DNA from: Bradyrhizobium sp. LTSP885 | GTDB lineage: Bacteria; Pseudomonadota; Alphaproteobacteria; Rhizobiales; Xanthobacteraceae | DNA length: 64,000 nucleotides | Assembly: GCF_000938305.1 (NCBI RefSeq) | Contig: NZ_JYMT01000006.1 | Location: 1-64,000, forward strand | Direction: 5' to 3' | Part shown: positions 8,234 through 15,731 of the stretch, piece by piece | Numbering within the stretch: the stretch's first letter is position 1 | How the letters are laid out: every line of letters begins with the position of its first letter | Program-made: the position numbers and the translations under genes | The notes under the pieces: model-generated | What the model was told of the DNA's origin: nothing | Databases searched by the model: none | What the model saw: only the letters and a program-made list of their open reading frames with translations

Positions 8234-9244
8234 ATGTACAGGGGCATTATCACTGCAACTTTGCTCGTCGCCGGCGTATCAAGCGCCACCGCGGCGACGC
8301 TCGACACCGTCAAGCAGCGCGGCACCTTGGTGTGCGGCGTCAGCGCCGGTTTTGCCGGTTTTTCGGCGCCGGACTCGCAAGGCAATTACAAGGGGCTCGA
8401 CGTCGACTATTGCCGCGCGCTGGCGGCCGGCGTGCTCGGCGACGCCAGCAAGGTGCGCTACGTCGCGCTCACCGCGCAGAACCGCTTCACGGCGCTGCAG
8501 TCGGGCGAGATCGACGTGCTCTATCGCAACTCGACGCAGACCTATCTGCGCGGCACCACGCTCGGCCTGCGCCAGGGCCCGGTCAATTTCTACGACGGCC
8601 AGGGTTTTGTGGTGAAGAAGGACACCGGCGTGAAGGACCTCAAGGGCCTCAACGGCGCCACCGTCTGCGTCGCGCAGGGCACCACGCATGAGGTGACGCT
8701 CGGCGATTACGGCCGCGCCAACGGCATCGACTGGAAGCCTTTGGTGTTCGACCGCGTCGACACCATGTACCAGACCTTCTTCGGCGGCCGTTGCGATGCC
8801 ATGACCCAGGACGCCTCCGCGCTCGCCGGCGCGGTTGCGACCGCAGCGCCGAAGGCCGACGACTATGTCGTGCTGCCGCAGACCATCAGCAAGGAGCCGC
8901 TCGGCCCATTCACCCGCAACGGCGACGAGGTGTGGAGCGACATCATCACCTCGCTGCATTACGGCCTGGTCGAGGCCGAAGAGCTCGGCGTCACCCAAGC
9001 CAATGCCGACGAGATGACGAAGTCGCAAACGCCAGCGATCCAGCGCCTGCTCGGCGCATCGGGCGACCTCGGCTCGCGGCTCGGCCTCGACAACAAATGG
9101 CTGGTTGGGGCGATCAAGGCCGGCGGCAATTACGGCGAAATATTCGAGCGCAATGTCGGCAAGGCAAGCCCGCTGAAGCTCGAGCGCGGCCTCAACGGCA
9201 CCTGGAGCAAGGGCGGCCTGATGTACGCGATTCCGTTCAAGTAA
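8234..9244 (+). CDS. aapJ: Amino-acid ABC transporter substrate-binding protein, AapJ-like
   Basis: A 336-residue periplasmic binding protein (cluster 3, polar amino acids). A signal peptide of about 20 residues ends at ATAA before TLDTV. The mature start TLDTVKQRGTLVCGV and the LDVDYCRALAAGVLG block are typical of AapJ/BztA, as is the length. The start follows GGAGGAGGAG at ideal spacing, preferred to a GTG eight codons earlier. It should feed the permeases encoded divergently at 3540-5850. The binding protein here is separated from its permeases, unlike the usual aapJQMP order. Confidence 0.9.
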   Translation: MYRGIITATLLVAGVSSATAATLDTVKQRGTLVCGVSAGFAGFSAPDSQGNYKGLDVDYCRALAAGVLGDASKVRYVALTAQNRFTALQSGEIDVLYRNSTQTYLRGTTLGLRQGPVNFYDGQGFVVKKDTGVKDLKGLNGATVCVAQGTTHEVTLGDYGRANGIDWKPLVFDRVDTMYQTFFGGRCDAMTQDASALAGAVATAAPKADDYVVLPQTISKEPLGPFTRNGDEVWSDIITSLHYGLVEAEELGVTQANADEMTKSQTPAIQRLLGASGDLGSRLGLDNKWLVGAIKAGGNYGEIFERNVGKASPLKLERGLNGTWSKGGLMYAIPFK

Positions 9245-9256
9245 GAAGTCACCTCG

Positions 9257-9394
9257 CCCCGCTTGCGGGGAGAGGTCGGATTGCATCGCAAGATGCAATC
9301 CGGGTGAGGGGGAGTCTCCGCATAACCACTCTCACCGATTCCTCGGATAGAGCCCCTCACCCCAACCCTCTCCCCGTGAAGAACGGGAAGAGGG
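9257..9394. repeat. Hairpin-rich intergenic repeat between aapJ and the racemase
   Basis: Three stem-loops follow the aapJ stop: CCCCGCTTGCGGGG (9257-9270), a perfect 10-bp stem GGATTGCATC/GATGCAATCC with a GCAA loop (9278-9301), and a long imperfect stem ending at 9394. The sequence resembles the CTCACCCC...CTCTCCCCG repeat family of rhizobia. It may attenuate transcription between the abundant binding protein and the racemase. Confidence 0.7.
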
Positions 9395-9410
9395 ACAAGA
9401 AGCACCGACC

Positions 9411-10049
9411 ATGCGCATCACCCTGATCCACGCTCTGAAGCACTCGATCGTTCCGATCGAGGCGTCGTTCGCAAGATTGTGGCCGCAGGCGCGGCTGATG
9501 AACCTGCTCGACGACAGTCTGTCGGCCGATCTCGCACAGGACGGCAAGCTCACCGCGCGCATGACCGAGCGTTTTCTCACCATGGGCCGCTATGCGGCCT
9601 CGACCGGCGCCGACGGCATCCTGTTCACCTGCTCCGCGTTCGGTCCCTGCATCGAAGCGGTGGCGCGCGAGCACGCGCCGATGCCGGTGCTGAAGCCGAA
9701 CGAGGCGATGATCGAACAGGCGGTCGCCAAGGGGAAGAAGATCGGCCTGCTCTCGACCTTCCCGCCGACGCTGGTCTCGACGCCGCCGGAGTTTCCGTCG
9801 TCGGTCCAGCTGGTACCAAAACTCGCCGAGGATGCGCTAGCCGCGCTCGACCGCGGCGACCGGGCCGAGCACGATCACCTCGTGGTCGAGGCCTCCAAGG
9901 ACCTGCGCGACTGCGATCTGATCGCACTCGCGCAGTACAGCATGGCTCCCGCGGCGGAACGCGTCGCCGAGGTCACGGGAAAGCCGGTGCTGACGACGCC
10001 CGACAGCGCCGTCATGAAATTGAAGGCGCTGCTTGGCGTAACGGGCTGA
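9411..10049 (+). CDS. Asp/Glu/hydantoin racemase-family protein
   Basis: A 212-residue two-lobed racemase-fold protein. The first-lobe cysteine motif is FTCSAFGPC (Cys74, Cys80). The second-lobe position usually holding the partner cysteine or its equivalent reads LAQYSMAP, with no Cys, so a classical two-base racemase mechanism is uncertain; some members of this superfamily act as decarboxylases or isomerases. No strong ribosome site is seen. It is in the same direction as the aminotransferase and binding-protein genes. A decayed second copy of the 3' end of such a gene lies at 19448-19517, after the accessory block. Confidence 0.82.
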   Translation: MRITLIHALKHSIVPIEASFARLWPQARLMNLLDDSLSADLAQDGKLTARMTERFLTMGRYAASTGADGILFTCSAFGPCIEAVAREHAPMPVLKPNEAMIEQAVAKGKKIGLLSTFPPTLVSTPPEFPSSVQLVPKLAEDALAALDRGDRAEHDHLVVEASKDLRDCDLIALAQYSMAPAAERVAEVTGKPVLTTPDSAVMKLKALLGVTG

Positions 10050-10071
10050 TCAGACCGCGCCGAGCAGTGGC

Positions 10072-11247
10072 TCACGCCACGCGTGCCGGGAACATTGCCT
10101 TCAGCTTGTCGTGATACAGCTGCGCGAATTGCTGGAAGCCTGCCTTGGCGGGATGCAGCTCGTTGGCCCACGACGCGGTTTGCGGCACCAGCACACCCTG
10201 CGTCGGCATCACGATCGCCTTGGGTCCGCTCAACGACACCAGCATCTTTTCGAATTGCTCGAGCATCACGCGAACGACGGCCTGGCCTGCAGCGATCGTC
10301 GGGAATTTTCGAAGATCGAAGGTCGGCTTGAGCCAAGGTCCGAAGCTGCAGACACCACGACCGTCGGGGATTGCGAAATCATAGCCGTGAAAGACCAGAA
10401 CCGTATCCGGACTGAGCTGATTGCGCAGCGTGATCAGATCCTCGTAGCCGGCGCGCACCAACACCAGCGCTGCATCAAAGCGCGGCTGGTTGATCTGGCC
10501 CGCCGGGGGCAGCGCCGGATTCCAGTCCTTCACCCAAAGCGCCATCGGATTGTCGACAATGTCGTTGCCGCCACCGGAGAACAGCAGCACATCCCAGGGG
10601 TCGCCCGAAGGGCTGCCATTGCTGAGATGCTCGATCATGACCTTTCGCTCTTCAACGCCGAGCATGTAGCGAACCTCGTCACCGGCCTTTGCCAGGTTCA
10701 GGATCGGCACCCCCAGGAGGTTCTCCAGCCGGGGAACGATGCCACCGCCAAACAGCGGGACCGGATAGTCGAACCAGGAGTCGCCTTCGGCGAAGATTCG
10801 CAGGGGTTCAAACGACTCACCGCTTTCCGCGGCGGTCTCGCGGCCGCCGGCTCCGCGCTTTCCCGGCGGGAGCGCTCCGCGCGCCTTCATGATATCCATC
10901 ACCGCCTTGTAGTCATCGATGCGGCGTGCGCGTTCCTCGCGCTGCTCCTCCCGCAACTTCTCGCGCTGCTCGCCGACCTCACGGATCGACGGCGCCTCCG
11001 CCGGCACCCCGGCGGTTTCGCGGGCCGCCGATATCGCCCGCTTCGGCCGCGAAACGCCGGCAAGTTCCCGCGCCTGCTCGAGAGTAACCGGCCCCGCGGC
11101 CTCAGCCATCTCGCGGCCGCCCGCCCCGCCTCTGGCAGCACGCTTCTTCGTGACCCGGGTCTTGGACGATGCCTTCGATGGAGCCTTCGATGGAGCCCTG
11201 GACGGCGCTTTGCGCGACGACTTGCCGGTCTTCTTTCGTTTTGCCAC
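10072..11247 (-). CDS. SGNH/GDSL hydrolase with basic N-terminal tail
   Basis: A 391-residue protein. Residues 1-45 are a Lys/Ala/Ser-rich low-complexity tail (KAPSRAPSKAPSKASSK), then comes a charged, probably helical or coiled-coil stretch (about 85-115), then an SGNH hydrolase domain from about 148: the nucleophile Ser157 in FAEGDSWFDYP, block III in SGGGNDIVD (Asn228), and the C-terminal His365 in WANELHPAKAGF. The residue three before that His is Asn, not the usual Asp. No signal peptide is seen, so it is probably cytoplasmic. GTG start follows GGGAGAAGAC. It is divergent from the protease/STAND operon and convergent with the racemase. Substrate unknown (ester or acyl group expected). 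Confidence 0.82.
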   Translation of the reverse strand: MAKRKKTGKSSRKAPSRAPSKAPSKASSKTRVTKKRAARGGAGGREMAEAAGPVTLEQARELAGVSRPKRAISAARETAGVPAEAPSIREVGEQREKLREEQREERARRIDDYKAVMDIMKARGALPPGKRGAGGRETAAESGESFEPLRIFAEGDSWFDYPVPLFGGGIVPRLENLLGVPILNLAKAGDEVRYMLGVEERKVMIEHLSNGSPSGDPWDVLLFSGGGNDIVDNPMALWVKDWNPALPPAGQINQPRFDAALVLVRAGYEDLITLRNQLSPDTVLVFHGYDFAIPDGRGVCSFGPWLKPTFDLRKFPTIAAGQAVVRVMLEQFEKMLVSLSGPKAIVMPTQGVLVPQTASWANELHPAKAGFQQFAQLYHDKLKAMFPARVA

Positions 11248-11550
11248 CGTCTTCTCCCAATCTTTTGATCTAAAACTAGTTGTTCAGCCAAACCGCGGCG
11301 CAGAGGCGAACGCCAGCCTCGGACAAAAAATAGCGGAAATTCAAATACTACCTCAGGATGCAGATGGCAGGCTGGCTGTCAATAGCGGCCGTGGCGCCAA
11401 GAGCGCGCAAGCGAGTTTTATTGCATTTCCCTGCAGTACAACTAAAGTGCGAGTATTGACCGCGTGGCGCTGGCCGCTTTTTTCAAGGCCGGGCGAGGTG
11501 CGGAGGAACACTATGAACAATGTGAACATTATGAAAAAGGCATTTCAGAC
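11248..11550. promoter_or_regulatory. Divergent promoter region of the protease/STAND block
   Basis: About 300 bases between the SGNH hydrolase and the first protease gene, visibly richer in A and T than the genes around it (for example CAAAAAATAGCGGAAATTCAAATAC split over 11326-11350). It should carry promoters in both directions. No clear operator symmetry or small gene was found. Confidence 0.4.
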
Positions 11551-12456
11551 ATGAACAAGGCATTGCAGTGGTCCTCGGCGTCCGCCGAGCAGGCCAGCGA
11601 GAACAGCCCTGCCTTCGAGGTCCTGGAAACCGCGAGCAGCGCCGGCAGCGATCCAGCCGATCCGGTCCAGACGGACGCCGATCTGCTGGTGTTCGGAAAA
11701 CGCGAGAAGCCCATCAAGCCCAAGGGTGTCCGCGTCGGATTTGAGACGATCATCGGCGAGGATGACCGCGTCAAGATCACCGAAACAAAGGCCCGGCCCT
11801 GGCGGATGATCGCGGGGCTCAAGCTCATTTCGCGCGCGCCGCTGACGTCCACGTTCATCGGCACCGGATGGTTCATCGGCCCGCGGACGCTTCTGACCGC
11901 GGGGCATTGCGTCCATAGCTCTTCCGACTTCAACGGATGGATCGGCTCGATCGAGGTTTCGCCCGGCCGAAACGGCGGAACCTTTCCTTACAGCACCGTC
12001 ACGGCGACAAAGTTCTTCGCTTTGCAGCAGTGGATTACGTCGGCAGACCCGGACTATGACATCGGCTGCATCCAGATCAGCAAACCGCTCGGAGACACCG
12101 TCGGCTATTTCAAGATCGCCTCGCTGTCGGATGCCGACCTGCAAAACGCGCTGGTCAACATCTCCGGCTACCCGGCCGATCTCGACAACGGGCGCAGCCA
12201 GTATTTCCACGCCAATCGAGTGCTGCGCTCGTCGGCGCGCCGCATCTATTACGACGTCGACACCTATGGCGGACAGAGCGGTTCGCCGGTGTGGGTCCAG
12301 GACTCCGCGACAGCCGAGCCGCAGGCCGTTGCAGTCCACGCCTATGGCACCGGCGGAACTGCACCAAGCCTCGGAATCACCGCGAATTCGGGTCCGCGCC
12401 TCTCTGCCGAGATCGTTGCGACAGTGAGAGAGTGGCTCGCCGCAGCTTCAGCCTGA
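11551..12456 (+). CDS. Trypsin-like serine protease (V8/glutamyl-endopeptidase-like)
   Basis: A 301-residue chymotrypsin-fold protease. The catalytic triad is complete: His119 in LLTAGHC, Asp170 in DYDIGCIQI, Ser243 in YGGQSGSPVWV. The N-terminal about 80 residues are acidic and probably disordered or a pro-region; there is no signal peptide, which points to an intracellular protease. The ATG has AAAAAGG about ten bases upstream; an upstream in-frame start adds an implausible segment. It is the first of five consecutive plus-strand genes that end at 19422 with short gaps, hence probably one operon. Confidence 0.88.
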   Translation: MNKALQWSSASAEQASENSPAFEVLETASSAGSDPADPVQTDADLLVFGKREKPIKPKGVRVGFETIIGEDDRVKITETKARPWRMIAGLKLISRAPLTSTFIGTGWFIGPRTLLTAGHCVHSSSDFNGWIGSIEVSPGRNGGTFPYSTVTATKFFALQQWITSADPDYDIGCIQISKPLGDTVGYFKIASLSDADLQNALVNISGYPADLDNGRSQYFHANRVLRSSARRIYYDVDTYGGQSGSPVWVQDSATAEPQAVAVHAYGTGGTAPSLGITANSGPRLSAEIVATVREWLAAASA

Positions 12457-12478
12457 GGCGCGTCATGGTCGCACCGTC

Positions 12479-13615
12479 ATGAAACCGCGTTATCCGGAAT
12501 CGTCCGACGAACGGGCCGCGCGGCTTGTCGGTGCGATCCGCCGGATGCGCCTGAGCGAGGGAAACACGGAATCGCTGCAACCCGTGCTGCCTTCGCAGGA
12601 CAGATTCGAACGCCACATTGCTGCGCAACTGAAGGCCGCCGCGCCAGAGCATTCCGAGCTTGCCGAAGCGACTGCGGCCAGGATGGCGCGCGACGGCCTG
12701 CTCACCGCCCGCGGGCTGATCAAGGGCGATATCCGTCAGGCGGATCTCAAGCCTGAGACCATGGCCTTTACCGAGGCCGTCATCCTTGTGACCGGCCGGC
12801 CGGCATGGTTCGTGCGCCACGACACGCCGCAAACCCAGGAAACCGGCGCGGACCGCATCGCCGACGAGTTCTGGATCACCACCATGTCATTGGAGGTGAA
12901 CCGCCTGCACGACATCTGCGCGCGGGTCGGTTGCATCATGCTCGGCAGTTCCGAGGACAGTCTTGCTCCGATCGCAACCGGTTGGATGATCGGCAACAAT
13001 ACACTCGTCACCAACGCCCATGTCGGCAAGCTGCTCGCGCGGCAAAACCTGGCATTGGCGGGCAACGATCCTCGCGACGGCTGGCGGATGATCCCGGGCA
13101 AGCGCGCCGTTGTGGATTTCGCATTCGAGAACGATGTGGATCGCAAGGTGCGGTTTGACGTCGACAACGTGATGTATGTCGAGGACAGCGAAACGCCCGA
13201 TATTGCGATCTTCACGCTGAAAGTGCCGGCCGGCGGCAGCGTGCCGCCGTCGCCGATCACGCTCGATCTGGCGAAGCGGTCGAACTGGACCGACACGAAG
13301 ATCTTCGCGGCCGGACACCCGGTCAAGGACCTGCAGAGCGACCGCAACGTCGTGACGGTGTTCGGCGCGCTCGACGGCACCAAGCGCTTCAGCCCGGGCT
13401 TTTGCAGCGGCGTGCTGGGGACCGATGTCCTGACGCATGATTGCTCGACCACCAACGGGTCGTCAGGAAGCCCGTTGATCGAGTTCGGCTCGCTCCAGGC
13501 GGTCGGGCTGCATTATTTCGGCAATCCCGGCGAGCGCAACGAAGCCGTCATGCTTGCCGCCGTCGCCAACCATCCGGCGATCGTCAAGAGCCTCTCGGAC
13601 GGTTGGGGCGTCTAG
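12479..13615 (+). CDS. Trypsin-like serine protease with helical N-terminal domain
   Basis: A 378-residue protein with a 130-residue N-terminal region of unknown type (Glu/Arg/Ala-rich, probably helical) followed by a trypsin-like domain: His181 in LVTNAHVGK, Asp241 in TPDIAIFTL, Ser329 in TTNGSSGSPLIEF. No signal peptide. The N-terminal region could be a recruitment or adaptor domain of the kind that links effectors to a STAND ATPase; that is inference. It lies 22 bases after the first protease and 2 bases before the third. Confidence 0.87.
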   Translation: MKPRYPESSDERAARLVGAIRRMRLSEGNTESLQPVLPSQDRFERHIAAQLKAAAPEHSELAEATAARMARDGLLTARGLIKGDIRQADLKPETMAFTEAVILVTGRPAWFVRHDTPQTQETGADRIADEFWITTMSLEVNRLHDICARVGCIMLGSSEDSLAPIATGWMIGNNTLVTNAHVGKLLARQNLALAGNDPRDGWRMIPGKRAVVDFAFENDVDRKVRFDVDNVMYVEDSETPDIAIFTLKVPAGGSVPPSPITLDLAKRSNWTDTKIFAAGHPVKDLQSDRNVVTVFGALDGTKRFSPGFCSGVLGTDVLTHDCSTTNGSSGSPLIEFGSLQAVGLHYFGNPGERNEAVMLAAVANHPAIVKSLSDGWGV

Positions 13616-13617
13616 CC

Positions 13618-15729
13618 ATGGCAGACGGTTTTTCAAAGCAGGTTTTCCCCAAAGTATTGGCCCGATACGCGTCGTGGTCGATGATTGCAAGCGCGGTGGA
13701 CGCGATCCTGCCGGCGGACACGCCAGCCAATACCCGCAAGAACTATATTCCGCTGCTGGCGCCGAACGATCTGAACGACATGCCGAAGCTGATGGAAGCC
13801 CTGGTGGCCGACCTGGAGAGCCACGCAGGCCGGATGAATCGCTTTCGCGTCGAACTCTTCAATCGCGGCGGCGGCGATCACGTCCTGAAAGGCATTCTCG
13901 CGGGGCAGATCCAAGTAGATCATGATGGGATAGCCGATCCAGGCAACCTACAGAGCCTCACGAACCGCGTGCAACCCTTCCTCAGCTCGAAGTCGTTCTT
14001 CGATGGCATGGATGCCGCGCGCTATCGCGTGTGCGCGATTTGGATCGACGACCGAGCTACCGGTCAGGCCGAGATCGTCGGCACCGGCTTTCTGATCGCT
14101 GCCGATCTCGTGATGACCGCGCGACATGTCCCGGCGAGCCATGGGTTGGTCAATGAGGTTGCTGCCATTGGCCCTGGGGGCGGGGTTGTGACGCACGATC
14201 AAATCTTGGCCGGCTCCGCCGCCCGACTGGCTTTCGTGTTCGACTATTGGTCCGCGGCGGGCCCGCTCGATATCCATGCGCCGCCGCTTGGCGTCGAGGT
14301 CGTGTGGGCGGCACCGAACTGGCTCGAATGGTCCAGCCCGCAGCATCCGAACGACGGCGTCCAACAAATATTTGGGCCACCTCCGGTGAGCGATTGCCTT
14401 GACTGCGCCGTCATCCGGCTGGCCAAGCGCGTGGGATCGGCTTCGGCAGGCTCCGGCGGTGGCCGGCTGCGCGGCTGGCAGAAGCTCAACGGTACGGCAC
14501 GCCCACCGGTCCCGCGAAGCGCGCTTGCGATCTTGCAGCACCCGGGCGGCGGCGCCCAAATGTTCGACAAAGGCGATTTCGTCTCACACGATGCCGGGAT
14601 CACGCGGCTATTCTATTCGACCAACGCGGCGGCGGGTTCATCGGGGTCGCCCTGCTTCGATGCCAACCCGGACGTCGTTGCCTTTCACAATGCCGGCTTT
14701 CCTGCCAACGGCCAGAACATCAGGAGCAATCAGGGGATCTTCATCGCTCCGGTGGTCGCGGCGATCGGCGCGTCGCGGCCTGCATTGCTCGCGGAATCGC
14801 AGCTACCGTTCAAGACCGACGGCGGCCTTTGGTCGCTCACCGACGATCCACACGCCCCTGAACCGATTCTGGGCCGAACCGACTTCAAGGAGGCTGTTTT
14901 CACCCTGTTCAATCCACGTGCCGCCAAGCGCGTGGTCGTGGTCGGTGAGGACAGCGCCGGCGCAGCCATCGGCAAGAACGGCAAGAGCTTCTCAACCCGG
15001 ATCCTGCGCGCTATCGCGCGTCGGCGGCCCGCGACTGTCGTCGAATTCGACGCCGAGAAGATCTGCAACATGGAGCCCGAAGAATTCCTCCGCGAGCTCG
15101 GTCGACGCGTCGGACTGACCACCATGGACGGCATACCCGACAAGCCCACCGACGAGCGCCAACGAAATCGCTGGTACGCCAATCAGTTGCCCAAATGGTT
15201 TGGCGATCTCCTGACAGAACGCGCAAGCAAGGCCGGCCTGGCAGTGAGCGAGCCAAGCACCGATCAGGCCGGACCGGCGCTGGGACCACTGGTCGTCCTG
15301 CATGAATTGATCTGGATTGCGATCGATGACATTCACAAATTCCCGCCAAAGGCGGGTCTCACCGAACTGATAGCGGGAATGATCGGCGTGACCGATACCC
15401 AAGGCGTCATGGGGCCGGGCTTGCGCGCCCTGCGCTGGCTCTTGGTCGGGCATGTCCCCGATTTCGTTCGCGACAAGTCGATCGAATACGAGCTGGACAC
15501 GATTTCCCAACAGACCATTGGCATTGACGCCTGGACGACATGTGTCGGCTCGGCGTTCGTCAGCTCCGGGGCAGATGACGTGCGGTGCGCTGAGATGGAA
15601 GTCAAAGCGCAGAAGATGTTCAAGTTCGCAGAAAAGAAAGGCTGGGGCGACCTTCGCGATCCCCTGCTGAGACTGAAGGCCATGGCGAGTGGCGCGGTCG
15701 ATGCAATCGAAATCTTGCGCGAGAGCTAG
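13618..15729 (+). CDS. Trypsin-like protease fused to a C-terminal NTPase-like module
   Basis: A 703-residue protein in three parts. Residues 1-110: a helical domain of unknown family. Residues about 135-390: trypsin-like protease with His170 (VMTARHV), Asp262 (DCLDCAVI) and Ser342 (AAGSSGSPCFD). Residues about 415-700: a module that starts with ILGRTDF, like the linker of STAND ATPases, has a glycine-rich loop GEDSAGAAIGKNGKS that does not fit a normal Walker A spacing, and a clear Walker-B-like strand LIWIAIDDIH (Asp570-Asp571). It may be an inactive or unusual NTPase. Start ATG is two bases after the previous stop. Confidence 0.82.
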   Translation: MADGFSKQVFPKVLARYASWSMIASAVDAILPADTPANTRKNYIPLLAPNDLNDMPKLMEALVADLESHAGRMNRFRVELFNRGGGDHVLKGILAGQIQVDHDGIADPGNLQSLTNRVQPFLSSKSFFDGMDAARYRVCAIWIDDRATGQAEIVGTGFLIAADLVMTARHVPASHGLVNEVAAIGPGGGVVTHDQILAGSAARLAFVFDYWSAAGPLDIHAPPLGVEVVWAAPNWLEWSSPQHPNDGVQQIFGPPPVSDCLDCAVIRLAKRVGSASAGSGGGRLRGWQKLNGTARPPVPRSALAILQHPGGGAQMFDKGDFVSHDAGITRLFYSTNAAAGSSGSPCFDANPDVVAFHNAGFPANGQNIRSNQGIFIAPVVAAIGASRPALLAESQLPFKTDGGLWSLTDDPHAPEPILGRTDFKEAVFTLFNPRAAKRVVVVGEDSAGAAIGKNGKSFSTRILRAIARRRPATVVEFDAEKICNMEPEEFLRELGRRVGLTTMDGIPDKPTDERQRNRWYANQLPKWFGDLLTERASKAGLAVSEPSTDQAGPALGPLVVLHELIWIAIDDIHKFPPKAGLTELIAGMIGVTDTQGVMGPGLRALRWLLVGHVPDFVRDKSIEYELDTISQQTIGIDAWTTCVGSAFVSSGADDVRCAEMEVKAQKMFKFAEKKGWGDLRDPLLRLKAMASGAVDAIEILRES

Positions 15730-15731
15730 GC

